From Nosema muscidifuracis (lineage: Eukaryota; Microsporidia; Nosematidae), in NCBI GenBank assembly GCA_028335825.1, contig JAIOKI010000015.1:124001-188000 (forward strand): a stretch of 64,000 nucleotides of DNA, written 5' to 3'. Under the pieces are notes generated by a model. The model was not told the origin of the DNA. It searched no databases and was given only the letters and a program-made list of their open reading frames with translations. The number at the start of each line of letters is the position of its first letter. Positions within the stretch are counted from its first letter, which is position 1. Position numbers and translations under genes: made by a program. Positions 27,430-37,258 of the stretch are shown piece by piece.

Positions 27430-29427
27430 ATGAAACAACAAATAATAATCCAGATTGTAAACAATAACAAGATGATCATTTTTTTAATAATGCTAATTAG
27501 ATCGAAGGTATTTGTTATAGACGATCTTAATCTAACTAAGAGGATAGCAGGTGATAATGATAATAAAAAGCTTTTGAAAACTATAACTGAGAGGGTTTCT
27601 AAAGGAAATGAGGAAGTTGTTTTGTATAATGAGAAAAGTGACCTCAGAATGTCTAGTAAAGATTATGGAATAAGCGGATTGACTAAAGAAGACTGTTTGG
27701 ATAAAATTAATGAAACTAATAAGAAAGTTGAAATTGATATACCAGTTATTGAACAATCTAATCTGGCTAGTCAGATTAAAATATATGAAAATAGTGTGAA
27801 TGAACTAAAAAACCTGGTTAATAATAATACAAAAAGTCATTCGACAAAGACTGCTTTGGAAAAATTACGAGAACAAAGAATACAAAATTTACAAAAGAAA
27901 ATTAATTCATCAAATTTTGGTAATAGTCTTCAAGAGAAAATTAATTCATCAAATTTTGGTAATAGTCTGCAGGAGAAAATCAATTCATCAAATTTTGGTA
28001 ATAGTCTGCAGGAGAAAATCAATTCATCAAATTTTGGTAATAGTCTGCAGGAGAAAATCAATTCATCAAATTTTGGTAATAGTCTGCAGGAGAAAATCAA
28101 TTCATCAAATTTTGGTAATAGTCTGCAGGAGAAAATCAATTCATCAAATTTTGGTAATAGTCTGCAGGAGAAAATCAATCAATCGAATTTTGGTAATAGT
28201 CTGCAAGAGAAAGTTAATTCATCAAATTTTGGTAATAGTCTACAGGAGAAAATCAATCAATCAAATTTTGGTAATAGTCTTCAAGAGAAAATTAATTCAT
28301 CAAATTTTGGTAATAGTCTACAGGAGAAAATCAATCAATCAAATTTTGGTAATATTCTACAGGAGAAAATCAATCAATCAAATTTTGGTAATAGTCTGCA
28401 AGAGAAAATTAATTCATCGAGTTTACAAAATAATAATTCAGATTACCAGCATTCTCTAAGTAAAAGAACTCTCGATAGATTATTAAGTTCATCGTTCGAC
28501 GAAAATTTAAAAAAAACAATAAGTGATAGCAACGTATCAGGATCGGATCTCAATATTCAAAATGATAGCTCAATGAAAAATATTAATAACAATTTATTAT
28601 CGGGAATGTTAGGATACACAGATACTAATTATCAAAATAAGAGTAAATTAATTGATTCAATTACAAATAAGGAATATGGATCTAATCAAAACTTATTAAA
28701 CTCTGAAAACAGTAACATGAATCTGAATAATATGTCAAGTAACTCATTAGGTTTATTTAATAACTCATCTGGTATAATCGGGGATTCATATGATGATAGA
28801 TTAGCTTATACGAAAGCGAAGGTAGAAGATAATTTGTATAAAGCTATAGATAACAGAAAAGAATATATAAATATAAAGCTCCAAGAGATAAAAATCAATA
28901 AAGACAAATTAGAGTTAGAGATAAGATCTTATAAAGAAAAAGTAGCTGAACTTTTGGTGAAAATCAGGAGAATACGAAAAACTAAGGATTCTATCGAAAG
29001 GAAGATGAATGATAACAAGAATCATATAATTAATTTAAATAAGAATAGTAAACAAGTAATAAACAGTAAAGAACAAGTCTTTTCTCTTATACGAATTACT
29101 AGAAATGAAGTTCTTAGATATAAAAATCTTTTAGAAAATGAAACTAATAAATTAAGTATGCTTGAAAAGCAATATGAAGTTTATGAAGATACTTTGAAGA
29201 AATATAGCGAGGATATTGAACAAGAATCAAATAAATTGTATAGATCTTCTAATGAACTGAACAAGAGTACGATTGATTTAGAAAACGTTGAAAGTTTGTA
29301 CAGGGAATATACTGAAAAGAATAAACTTATAGAAGAAGATTTAAGGAGATACGAAAAGATTGCGGATTGTCTTGAGACAGAAGAGAAGAAAGTCTCTAGA
29401 AACCAACTCAATGGACTTGTATTATAA
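27430..29427 (+). CDS. Probable secreted protein with 13-residue repeats and coiled coil
   Basis: The second methionine (residue 15, at 27472) begins MIIFLIMLIRSKVFV, a plausible signal peptide, so the true start may be 27472. Residues 154-322 form thirteen 13-residue repeats of consensus LQEKINSSNFGNS plus one degenerate unit. An Asn/Ser-rich linker follows. The C-terminal 210 or so residues are a long coiled coil rich in Lys, Glu and Leu. There is no membrane anchor or lipid-attachment signal. Secreted, repetitive, coiled-coil proteins in microsporidia are often spore-wall or polar-tube components, but nothing here matches a named one. No CCC signal is visible, unlike most housekeeping genes around it. 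Confidence 0.8.
   Translation: MKQQIIIQIVNNNKMIIFLIMLIRSKVFVIDDLNLTKRIAGDNDNKKLLKTITERVSKGNEEVVLYNEKSDLRMSSKDYGISGLTKEDCLDKINETNKKVEIDIPVIEQSNLASQIKIYENSVNELKNLVNNNTKSHSTKTALEKLREQRIQNLQKKINSSNFGNSLQEKINSSNFGNSLQEKINSSNFGNSLQEKINSSNFGNSLQEKINSSNFGNSLQEKINSSNFGNSLQEKINSSNFGNSLQEKINQSNFGNSLQEKVNSSNFGNSLQEKINQSNFGNSLQEKINSSNFGNSLQEKINQSNFGNILQEKINQSNFGNSLQEKINSSSLQNNNSDYQHSLSKRTLDRLLSSSFDENLKKTISDSNVSGSDLNIQNDSSMKNINNNLLSGMLGYTDTNYQNKSKLIDSITNKEYGSNQNLLNSENSNMNLNNMSSNSLGLFNNSSGIIGDSYDDRLAYTKAKVEDNLYKAIDNRKEYINIKLQEIKINKDKLELEIRSYKEKVAELLVKIRRIRKTKDSIERKMNDNKNHIINLNKNSKQVINSKEQVFSLIRITRNEVLRYKNLLENETNKLSMLEKQYEVYEDTLKKYSEDIEQESNKLYRSSNELNKSTIDLENVESLYREYTEKNKLIEEDLRRYEKIADCLETEEKKVSRNQLNGLVL
27889..28435 (+). 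repeat. Coding minisatellite, 39 bp unit, 13 copies plus a partial
   Basis: Each unit encodes LQEKINSSNFGNS or a variant with Q at Ser6 or V at Ile5. Copies 2-7 are almost identical at the nucleotide level, while later copies are more diverged, so the expansion is recent on the 5' side. The unit is a multiple of three, which keeps other frames open and creates false ORFs on both strands. Confidence 0.95.
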
Positions 29428-29906
29428 TTATATTTTATCTCTATAAATTTGTAATTAATAAAAATTAATTTATTTTATCTAAATTAAAAATAGATAAGAA
29501 TGAGATAATAAAAGCAATTTAATAATTATCATTTTAAAAATTATGTATAGATGTTAAAATTTATAATAGAAAAAAATCTTCACATTATCTTTAAAAATAA
29601 AATAATGTGAGATTTTATTTTTATAAACAATAGTTAAGAAAAATCCTTCATTTATCTTTAAAAATCATCCTTTTATATAAATAAAGATTGAAAAAATATT
29701 TTTAAAATCTTTATATTATCTTTAATAAAATCATCACATTATCTTCAATAAAATAATCCATTTATCTTTAATAAAATCATCACATTATCTTTATAAAAAT
29801 CCTTTATTTATCTTTAATAAAATATCCATTCATATAAATAAAATCCTCCATGTATTTTTAAATTACTATTGATATCAAATTTTTCTTTTTATTCTAATTT
29901 AACCCC
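29428..29906. other. AT-rich spacer with degenerate repeats
   Basis: Repeated variants of aaaatcctt/aaaatcatcacattatcttt (about 29570-29860) form a decayed short array. No gene is visible. CCCC directly precedes the ATG at 29907. Confidence 0.5.
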
Positions 29907-30716
29907 ATGAAGCTATTTCTCTATAAAAAAAACAAATTATCAATATTTAATAAAATATACATAAATATATGCGTAAGTATAATCCAAATATTAGAATATC
30001 TCATAAATAATCAGAAGTTGCTATTTTTTTACAATTTATTATATTATTTAGAATATTTACAACCATTTTATTCATTAGCTATCATTTTTAACCCGATTTT
30101 ATATCTCCTCAATTACCACAGGTTTTTAATTCCATCTGATTTTAAAATAGCATTTATAGCTGATGGTAATAGAAGATATTTAAAAAGAAAGAATAAAAAT
30201 ATGAAGGAAGTCAAGAAAGAAGGATTACTAAAAATAAATGAAATTATAGATTTTTGTAATAATCTTAAAATATTAGAAGTCGGATTCTTTTGTTTAAGTA
30301 TAAATAATCTAAAAAGAACTGATGATGAATTAGAAAATATTCTTCAGATATTCAAATATAGAAAACAGGTCAATAATTGTAAAATTAGAGTATTTGGTAA
30401 TCTAGATTTACTACCAGAAGAATCAAAAAATAATTTAAATTATCTTGAAGATTCTACTAAAAATAATGAAGGAGTGATTGTTAATCTTTTTATAGCTTAT
30501 AGTTCAAAAGATGAGATTGAAAATGGAATACAATTTTCAGGAAATGTTGATCTTATAATAAGAACTAGTGGAGAAAAAAGATTATCAGATTTCTTAATAT
30601 TGCAATGTTGTAAGGGATCAAATATTTTCTTCTGTAATGCTTTATGGCCTGAAATAACTATTTTTCATGTATGGTTGATAATTTTTAAATATAAATTAGA
30701 AAAAATATTTTTTTAA
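29907..30716 (+). CDS. RER2: cis-Prenyltransferase, dehydrodolichyl diphosphate synthase
   Basis: This condenses isopentenyl diphosphate units into dolichyl precursor for N-glycosylation and GPI anchors at the ER. The FIADGNRRY block (DGNRR at 86-90) supplies the catalytic Asp and diphosphate-binding residues. RTSGEKRLSDF (219-229) is the conserved C-terminal block. The N-terminal 75 residues contain two or three hydrophobic stretches, compatible with ER membrane association. 269 residues, slightly shorter than yeast Rer2 (286). The start is CCCCATG. Mevalonate kinase at 39758 feeds the same pathway. Confidence 0.93.
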   Translation: MKLFLYKKNKLSIFNKIYINICVSIIQILEYLINNQKLLFFYNLLYYLEYLQPFYSLAIIFNPILYLLNYHRFLIPSDFKIAFIADGNRRYLKRKNKNMKEVKKEGLLKINEIIDFCNNLKILEVGFFCLSINNLKRTDDELENILQIFKYRKQVNNCKIRVFGNLDLLPEESKNNLNYLEDSTKNNEGVIVNLFIAYSSKDEIENGIQFSGNVDLIIRTSGEKRLSDFLILQCCKGSNIFFCNALWPEITIFHVWLIIFKYKLEKIFF

Positions 30717-30959
30717 TATATTAAATATTATGTCAAAAAATATTTAATAAATTTTTCTTATATTTAATAAATTTTATTAAGTCATTTAAATTTTTCTTAT
30801 ATTTAATAAATTTTATTAAGTCATTTTTAACTTTTCTTATATTTAATAAATTTTATAAAGTCGAATATTTAATTTTATTAAAACATTTTTAACTTTTCTT
30901 ACATTAAATTTTATAAAGTCGAATATTTAATTTTTCTACATTTTAATTTCTATTGATAT

Positions 30960-32438
30960 TTATGCTTTTTTAACACCCACACATTGAGTATATAACTCTT
31001 CAATATCATCAGCATCACATGAATGGTGATGATTAAGATGATAGTAAAGACCATTCTTGTTCTTGTACTTTTTACTACAATCAGAAAAAGGACAAGAGAA
31101 TGGCTTAATTACTTTCAACTTTTCTTCTGAGTGTACAAACTTAACATGATAATTTAATCCATTTCTACTAGTAAAAGGATCTCCACAGAAATTACAGCTA
31201 TAAGAATTCTTATGCTTGGTTTCCTTTATTTTACTAGTAGATCTTTCTTTATCATTTATTTGATTAAGTTTGATCTCAGATTCACATATATCAATTTTAT
31301 CATCTTTTTCTTGTTCATTAACAATTTCTGTAGTGGGAAGACATTCTACTTCATTTAATGATGAATTATCTTTTAAAAGATTCTGTTCACTCTTAAACTT
31401 TCTTTTTTGTACTGGATCAGCTTCTACATTAAATTTTAAAATGAAATTATCAACTTTTTTTTCTTTTTTAACCTTTTGCTCATTTTTCATTTTACGCTTT
31501 TTTACCTTTCTTTTATATATTGAATTATCTTCTGAAGAATCATCATTGACAATTTTTTGTAATATCTCTGGAACTGCACTTTTTCTTCTAATAGTCTTTC
31601 TTTCAGTAGATTCTACTTCTAAATTATTCATTTCCGTCTTAATTATTGATTCAGATACAATCTGTTTAGATCTTTCTTTTTTTGATTTATTTTCTTTAAT
31701 TTTTCTACTTCTTTTTTCTTTTTTTATTCTTCTTCCTCTTTTATTACTTGAAGATGCTTTGCTTGTTTCTTTATCAATTTTATCTTTAGCTAATAAAAAG
31801 TCTACTGCTGATATTGGATTTTCCTCTTTAATTAAACTATAATTCTCACCATAAGATAAACTTGTATCTTTTTCTTTTAATAAGTTAGAATAATCTTCTC
31901 TATATGTACTTGAATTCTCTTCATTAGATAAGTTTAAATTCTGCTCATTCATGAAATAATCTTCATTTAAAATATTTATATATTCATCATTACATAAATT
32001 TTGATTGTCTTCACCTTCAATTAGATTTTGATTCCATTTTTCAATTTTATTCTTTTCATACTCAGCTAATGGTGAATAATCTCCAGTATAAAGACAATTA
32101 ATAAATAACTGTATAAATTCCGCATCAGGATATGTAAAACAATTTTCACATCTTAAACTACTCTCAATGAAATCTCTACTAGGAAAAAGTGGTTCAACAA
32201 AATGAGTCTTATTATTCAATGAATAGCGCATTTTAACTAAATTTTCAGCTGCAATATTTTCTAGCTCACTAAAATTTTCTTGATAAAACATTTTATCTTG
32301 TTTTTTCCTATTAGAAGATAACTTGCCGGAACTACTACTAACAGACTTCTTTCGTATACTCTTTTTATTGGTGCTACTTCTAGAATTATTTCGGTTCGAT
32401 TTTTTTTTAGAAATACTTCGACTTGATTGTATTGCCAT
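30960..32438 (-). CDS. Sfp1-like C2H2 zinc-finger protein
   Basis: A basic, serine-rich N-terminus (about 1-45) is followed by a possibly folded region (50-120) with a Cys pair, a long Lys/Glu/Ser-rich disordered middle, and two C2H2 fingers at the end. Finger 1 is CNFC...HVKFVH. Finger 2 is FSCPFSDCSKKYKNKNGLYY followed by HLNHHH. The second finger, with CxxxxC spacing and YKNKNGLYYH, closely matches the Sfp1/JAZF1-type finger, where yeast Sfp1 controls ribosome biogenesis genes. The start is supported by CCCC (CCCCTTCATATG). Function as a growth-related transcription factor is an inference. Confidence 0.7.
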   Translation of the reverse strand: MAIQSSRSISKKKSNRNNSRSSTNKKSIRKKSVSSSSGKLSSNRKKQDKMFYQENFSELENIAAENLVKMRYSLNNKTHFVEPLFPSRDFIESSLRCENCFTYPDAEFIQLFINCLYTGDYSPLAEYEKNKIEKWNQNLIEGEDNQNLCNDEYINILNEDYFMNEQNLNLSNEENSSTYREDYSNLLKEKDTSLSYGENYSLIKEENPISAVDFLLAKDKIDKETSKASSSNKRGRRIKKEKRSRKIKENKSKKERSKQIVSESIIKTEMNNLEVESTERKTIRRKSAVPEILQKIVNDDSSEDNSIYKRKVKKRKMKNEQKVKKEKKVDNFILKFNVEADPVQKRKFKSEQNLLKDNSSLNEVECLPTTEIVNEQEKDDKIDICESEIKLNQINDKERSTSKIKETKHKNSYSCNFCGDPFTSRNGLNYHVKFVHSEEKLKVIKPFSCPFSDCSKKYKNKNGLYYHLNHHHSCDADDIEELYTQCVGVKKA

Positions 32439-33880
32439 ATGAAGGGGTCTTTGTCAGAAAAAGTAAAAAGAATATTAGTTTGATAATAACAATAAAATAA
32501 CAAAAAAAGAAACTAAATATTTTTTCAACACTCAAATTATTTTTTTAAATGAATTGTAATTTGTGAATATTCAAATGTCATTTTTAATTTTTTTTTAAAA
32601 AGAAAAGTAGAATTTTTTTATTTGTTGTAAAATGCAAACAAATCATAAAATAATGTGAGGAACCCCATTTTTAAAAAAATTTAGAAATTGATCTTTCAAA
32701 AGTTAATTCTTTTAATTTATTTTTAAATTGATCAAATTTAAAGATGTATTCAAATTCATTATTAAAAGATAAAATTTAATTATATTTTCTATACATAAAA
32801 ATTGATCAAAATAATTTTTTATTCAATAAATTATCAATTAAATATGATATAAAATAAAAAAAAAAGAAGCAGAAATCAAATTTATAAAATATTTTTAAAA
32901 GAAGAGGTTTAAAATTAAATTAAGATTCTTCTTATTTTTTTAATGAATTCTTTCAATATAAATCATATTTAAAATCATAGAATATTTTAATATTATAGAT
33001 TTAATTAAATAAACTATTAAAAAATTAAACTTTTGATTAATTCTTTTATAGTTTTATTAATTTATTTATTATATTTAGATTTATATATGTTTGTAAAGAG
33101 ATATACTAATTAGATTTATTATATATTAATTAGATTTATAAAGATATGTTTATAAAGATTTATATTTAATTAGATTTATATTGATAATATTTATAAAGAT
33201 ATATACTAATTAGATTTATATTGATATATATTGATAATATTTATAAAGATATATACTAATTAGATTATATTGATAATATTTATATATAAAAAGATATATA
33301 TTTATTATATATTAATTATATTTATATGTAAAAAATCATATTAACCTGTTCACTAAATTTCTAAGATATAAAACTAATTTTTTATTATATTTCTATTATT
33401 TAAATTAAGTTAATTTATTTAATCGATAAGGATTCAAATATTATTTAAAATCACTGAACAATTCAAAGTATAAAAATTCATTTTCAATGTTCTCTTTTAA
33501 AAATTAGGAATGCATAAACAAATAACCGTCTAGTACTTGATAAATTTAATAAAAATATTTGATTAAGATTTCAAGTCTAGAATGATTTTTGTTATTAATT
33601 TTTAAAAATCTCTGATGTCAAGAAGATAATTTCATAAAATTAAATTATAAGATATTTGTAATTATCTATATAACTTAATGAATAACTATATAACTTAAAG
33701 ATTTAACAAGATCTTAAAGATTAACTCTCAAAGAATAGCTATATAAATTTAAAGATTAACAATCTCAAAGAATAACTATATAAATTTAAAGATCTTAAAG
33801 ATTAACTCTCAAAAAACAACTTTAAAGATATTTTTAATTGAAAATTTATCACATTTAAATTATTTTAAATATTTCATCCC
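32439..33880. other. Long AT-rich spacer with two decayed arrays
   Basis: About 1.4 kb without a credible gene. Positions about 33090-33320 hold a degenerate array of ttataaagatatatactaat followed by tagatttatattgata. Positions about 33690-33830 hold repeats around gattaactctcaaagaataa followed by ctatataaatttaa. The last three bases are CCC, directly abutting the next ATG. Confidence 0.6.
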
Positions 33881-34789
33881 ATGCACAATTTCTTAAGAAA
33901 TCCTTCTTGCTCATTTTTTACTAAAAATTTTAATGAAGAATCAGTTGATTTGATAAGAAGTTGTACTGATGTATCAAATCTTAATAAAACTCTATCAGAT
34001 TTATTTTGTAAAGTAACTGATCCTGATATTCATACAAACATAACTAAAAGTATACTTACTACATTAAAATATCATCAAATTGATCCTTTAATATATTTAA
34101 AAGGAATATCTATTCATATAAACTCACCTGGTACATTATTATACGAACATTCTGTAATACTAACAGCATCAATTTATGAAGATTCTTCTTTCAATTTTAC
34201 TCATTTTAAACAGATAAAAATATTCAAAGATTTAATGCCAGTCTCTTGTTTTAAGAAAGAATTAAAAAATAAACCAAAGAATAAATTTGATGATAAATTA
34301 AAAATAGAAAATAATCTTGATATATTTAAAAACAGTACACCTATTAATTATTTACAAGAAGGTATACAAATAATTAAAGATGAATGTGTTGAAAGATTAG
34401 ATGAAGTTTTTAATAAAATGAAATATTTAATTAAGAAAAGTAGTCAACGATTGATTAATAACAAATACGAAGAATATTATGAAGTTATTTTGTCTTATGA
34501 TGGATATGATTTAATTAAAAGTGATATTATTTATGAATTAGTAGATAGAGTGTTTGATAAGATAATTGATAAAATTATAAAATCTGTATTTGGGAATGAA
34601 ATATGTTTAAGAAATAAAATCTGCTTGTTAAATGTACTAGTACAAATAGTAGAAAAAGATAAAGAAAGGAGGTCTATAAAAATAAGAGAATTATTAAAAA
34701 ATGAATATAAAAAAGAGAATATTTATTCTCATGAAATTGTACAGTGTAATTTGAAATATTTATTTGAACTTTGTGAATCTAAAAGATAA
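33881..34789 (+). CDS. Hypothetical protein
   Basis: A 302-residue, mostly helical protein with no membrane segments or signal peptide. The middle (about 135-160) is lysine-rich and probably a linker. ATG follows CCC without a gap (CCCATG), a very strong start signal. A short piece of its 3' end (acagtgtaatttgaaat) is repeated just downstream at about 34813. No family is recognised. Confidence 0.7.
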   Translation: MHNFLRNPSCSFFTKNFNEESVDLIRSCTDVSNLNKTLSDLFCKVTDPDIHTNITKSILTTLKYHQIDPLIYLKGISIHINSPGTLLYEHSVILTASIYEDSSFNFTHFKQIKIFKDLMPVSCFKKELKNKPKNKFDDKLKIENNLDIFKNSTPINYLQEGIQIIKDECVERLDEVFNKMKYLIKKSSQRLINNKYEEYYEVILSYDGYDLIKSDIIYELVDRVFDKIIDKIIKSVFGNEICLRNKICLLNVLVQIVEKDKERRSIKIRELLKNEYKKENIYSHEIVQCNLKYLFELCESKR

Positions 34790-34812
34790 TGAAAATATTA
34801 TGATATAATTAT

Positions 34813-35095
34813 ACAGTGTAATTTGAAATAAATATTTTTGATTTATATTAAATAATTAATAAGATATATTTATTAAACAATAATAAGATATATTTATTAA
34901 ACAATAATAAGATAATAATTATTAAATAATTAATAAGATACAATTATTAAGTAATTAATAAGATAATAATTATTAAACAATAATAAGATATAATTTTTAA
35001 GTAATAATAAGATATATTTATTAAACAATAATAAGATAATAATTATTAAATAATAATAAGATATAATTTTTAAGTAATAATAAGATATAATATTT
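34813..35095. repeat. Short tandem array upstream of tRNA-Ser
   Basis: About nine imperfect units of about 25-35 bp made of aataataagatatatttattaaac and variants lie between the hypothetical gene and the tRNA. No gene is visible in it. Confidence 0.7.
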
Positions 35096-35115
35096 TATGT
35101 AAATATTTTTCATTA

Positions 35116-35197
35116 GGCAACGTGGCCGAGTGGTTAAGGCGACGGATTTGAAATCCGTTAGGCGTGTCCTGCGTTGGTTCGAATCCAGCCGTTGTCG
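35116..35197 (+). tRNA. tRNA-Ser (anticodon UGA)
   Basis: A complete class II tRNA of 82 nt. The acceptor stem is GGCAACG/CGTTGTC with a G discriminator. The anticodon stem ACGGA/TCCGT closes a seven-base loop TTTGAAA whose anticodon is TGA, reading UCA serine codons. An extended variable arm follows, as expected for serine. The T arm is GTTGG-TTCGAAT-CCAGC. Internal A box (TGGCCGAGTGG) and B box (GGTTCGAATCC) are intact. There is no intron and no encoded CCA. Confidence 0.97.
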
Positions 35198-35198
35198 A

Positions 35199-35204
35199 TT
35201 TTTT
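35199..35204 (+). terminator. RNA polymerase III T-run terminator
   Basis: Six T residues begin two bases after the tRNA-Ser discriminator, the standard Pol III termination signal. Confidence 0.85.
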
Positions 35205-35230
35205 ATAAAAAAATATTTATTTTTATTAAT

Positions 35231-35926
35231 TTATTCTTCTTCTACTATTTTAAATAAAGTCTGCTTTAGTACTGTTATATCTTCATTAGAATCAATTTTC
35301 TTATCTCCTTTAACTAATACTACATTTTTATCAGTGTATTTTTTAAATTCTTTATAAAAATCATCAATTTTCATTTTATGATTCATTTTTACAATTATTC
35401 TCTGTGTATCAACCAAAATTTTAAATTTAATATCTCCATCTTCATCCATAATAATTTCATCAGGACATGAAATATTAAGTGGTTTACTAAATTTAAGAAC
35501 ATGTTTTTTATTATCATCATAATTTTTAGGTTTTTCTTTTTCAATAGTATTTTCTTTATACATCTCTTTTTCATTTTCTTTAAATACAACTTCAGCTCGA
35601 GTATCGTCTACTCCTAAAACATCAGCTTCAAATTCATTATTTTCTAACATCTTCTTTAATCTTATATTGTTATCTACAGAATAATCATAAAACTTGTTAT
35701 TAACGAGTAGTCCATTTTTATAACTAGTTATTATATTCTGAGTAGGTCTTGAATCAACAGCTAGACCACTACTTCCACCTCCTACATACAACTCATTAGA
35801 TAATTTGTTGGCTAGATCGTATGCTTGATCAATGTTTCCATTGGATTTAATATCAGCTTCGAGTGCCTGATCGTATGAACAATTTGTTTTTGTCATAATT
35901 TTACGTATTCTAGATTTTTGGTCCAT
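35231..35926 (-). CDS. SHP1: Cdc48/p97 adaptor Shp1/p47 (UBA-SEP-UBX)
   Basis: A substrate adaptor for the Cdc48 ATPase in membrane fusion and protein degradation. The N-terminal 45 residues resemble a UBA-like helical bundle (NCSYDQALEADIKSNGN). NELYVGGGSSGLAV followed by SYKNGLLVNNKFYDYSVDNN is the SEP domain and its linker. The C-terminal 80 residues fit a UBX fold, but the usual FPR turn that contacts Cdc48 is not obvious. The start at 35926 has CCC immediately upstream (CCCTAATG); the longer frame opens with TTG at 35947. About 231 residues versus 423 in yeast. Confidence 0.85.
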   Translation of the reverse strand: MDQKSRIRKIMTKTNCSYDQALEADIKSNGNIDQAYDLANKLSNELYVGGGSSGLAVDSRPTQNIITSYKNGLLVNNKFYDYSVDNNIRLKKMLENNEFEADVLGVDDTRAEVVFKENEKEMYKENTIEKEKPKNYDDNKKHVLKFSKPLNISCPDEIIMDEDGDIKFKILVDTQRIIVKMNHKMKIDDFYKEFKKYTDKNVVLVKGDKKIDSNEDITVLKQTLFKIVEEE

Positions 35927-36247
35927 TAGGGCACAACAAACAAACAAATTTATATAAAGAAAAAGGAGACAAATTAAAAGAAAAATAAATCTTATTGGTA
36001 TATTAAAAAAAAATTATTAATGCAAAGTATTATACTTTATTAATATTTATTATCATAATTTATTCTTATCCCTAAAAATTTATAAATATTTCCTATCCCT
36101 CAATAATTAGTTAATATTTCTTATCATAATTTATGAATATTTTTTCTCTAATAATTTATTAATATTTTTTATGAATATTTATTATCCCTCAATAATTTAT
36201 TCTTATCCCTAATTTTTTTATTAATATTTCCTATCCCTCAATAATTT
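35927..36247. repeat. Spacer with repeated CCCT-containing units before Lsm2
   Basis: The right part (36058-36247) is a degenerate array of tatccctcaataattta and attcttatccctaa units. It carries at least five CCCT copies, so the start-proximal CCC signal of Lsm2 is multiplied upstream. The left part is plain AT-rich sequence. Confidence 0.7.
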
Positions 36248-36547
36248 ATGCTATTTTATGAATATTTCTTAACAAAAATCAATACACGAATATCTTTGGT
36301 ACTAAAAAATGATATAAAAATATCTGCCACACTTCTTCATGTAGATCCTTTTATTAATTTAACTATTGGAGATATAGAGACTGATGAGATATCTTTACAA
36401 AATATGGATCAGTGTTCTGTAAGAGGATTTTCTATAAGAACAGTTGAAGTTGAGAAAGATGATTTTGTTAATAAACTTAATGATGGATCTAGATTGTGTC
36501 TAACTAATTTAAGTAAGATTGTTCATATACAAAATGAAGAAAATTAA
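36248..36547 (+). CDS. LSM2: U6 snRNA-associated Sm-like protein Lsm2
   Basis: Sm fold of 99 residues. It opens MLFYEYFLTKINTRISLVLK, matching the Lsm2 N-terminus (MLF..FFK). Sm1 is LKNDIKISATLLHVDPFINLTI and Sm2 is CSVRGFSIRTVEV. It belongs to the Lsm2-8 ring on U6 snRNA and the Lsm1-7 ring in mRNA decay. The length is typical. CCCT copies lie upstream in a small array. Confidence 0.93.
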   Translation: MLFYEYFLTKINTRISLVLKNDIKISATLLHVDPFINLTIGDIETDEISLQNMDQCSVRGFSIRTVEVEKDDFVNKLNDGSRLCLTNLSKIVHIQNEEN

Positions 36548-37258
36548 AATTTTGTTTAGATTTATAATTTTAATACATAAAAATTAATTGAGTTTACAAT
36601 TAAATTTACATATAAAGAAAATTTAAATATTACATATAAAGATATTATAATTATTCAATATAAGTATGAAGAAATTACTAATATTAAAATAATATAAAAG
36701 TTAACAATGATTTAAATAATATAAAAGTTAACAATAATTTAATTTTCAAATATAAAGAAATTATAATTATTCAATATAAGTATGAAGAAATTATTAATAT
36801 TAAAATAATATAAAAGTTAACAATACTTTAAATAATATAAAAGTTAACAATAATTTTATAATCCTTAATAAAAAAACACTTCTATTCTCAAAACGAGAAA
36901 TCTTAAAATTAAAAACATAAGGAAATTTTAATACATAACAGATTAACTGATCTAGAATTAAATTAAAAACATAAGGAATTTTAATACATAAAAGTTTAAC
37001 TAGATTTTATGATGTATATTATCAATTGTCAGATGTTACAGCTTTTTTTTAAATTATTAAATAAATCTTAATTTTTATTAGAAGACAATTTCAAATATAT
37101 TTTATAAAAAAAATAGTTTGACTTACTTAACAGTATCTTATTAAAATTTTCTTGGGGTTATTTTTAATTTATTTTCTAAAACTCTGATTGGTTGTTTTAA
37201 AAATAATAAAATGTTTTAAAAAATATAAAAATAACCCGTAAACAAAAAATAATAAAAA
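36548..37258. other. Spacer with 116 bp direct repeat
   Basis: A 116 bp unit containing attataattattcaatataa and two aataatataaaagttaacaa blocks occurs twice (about 36635-36866). A second unit of about 60 bp, with aaaacataaggaattttaat, is duplicated at about 36912-37010. CCC occurs at about 37235, some 22 bases before the next ATG. No gene is visible. Confidence 0.65.

Noticed and set aside
27889-28435. Regular direct repeats suggesting a CRISPR array
   Set aside because: The units are contiguous 39 bp coding repeats without spacers, in a eukaryotic gene.
27917-28459. 180-codon plus-strand frame and an 82-codon minus-strand frame inside the repeat protein
   Set aside because: The 39 bp coding repeat keeps several frames open. 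Only the frame encoding LQEKINSSNFGNS continues into unique sequence with coiled-coil character.
31270-31842. 190-codon plus-strand frame
   Set aside because: Antisense to the Ser/Lys-rich linker of the zinc-finger protein; its Leu/Phe/Ser composition is what that linker produces in reverse.
35130-35357. 75-codon frame overlapping the tRNA
   Set aside because: It reads through the tRNA-Ser and antisense to Shp1; no start signal is present.
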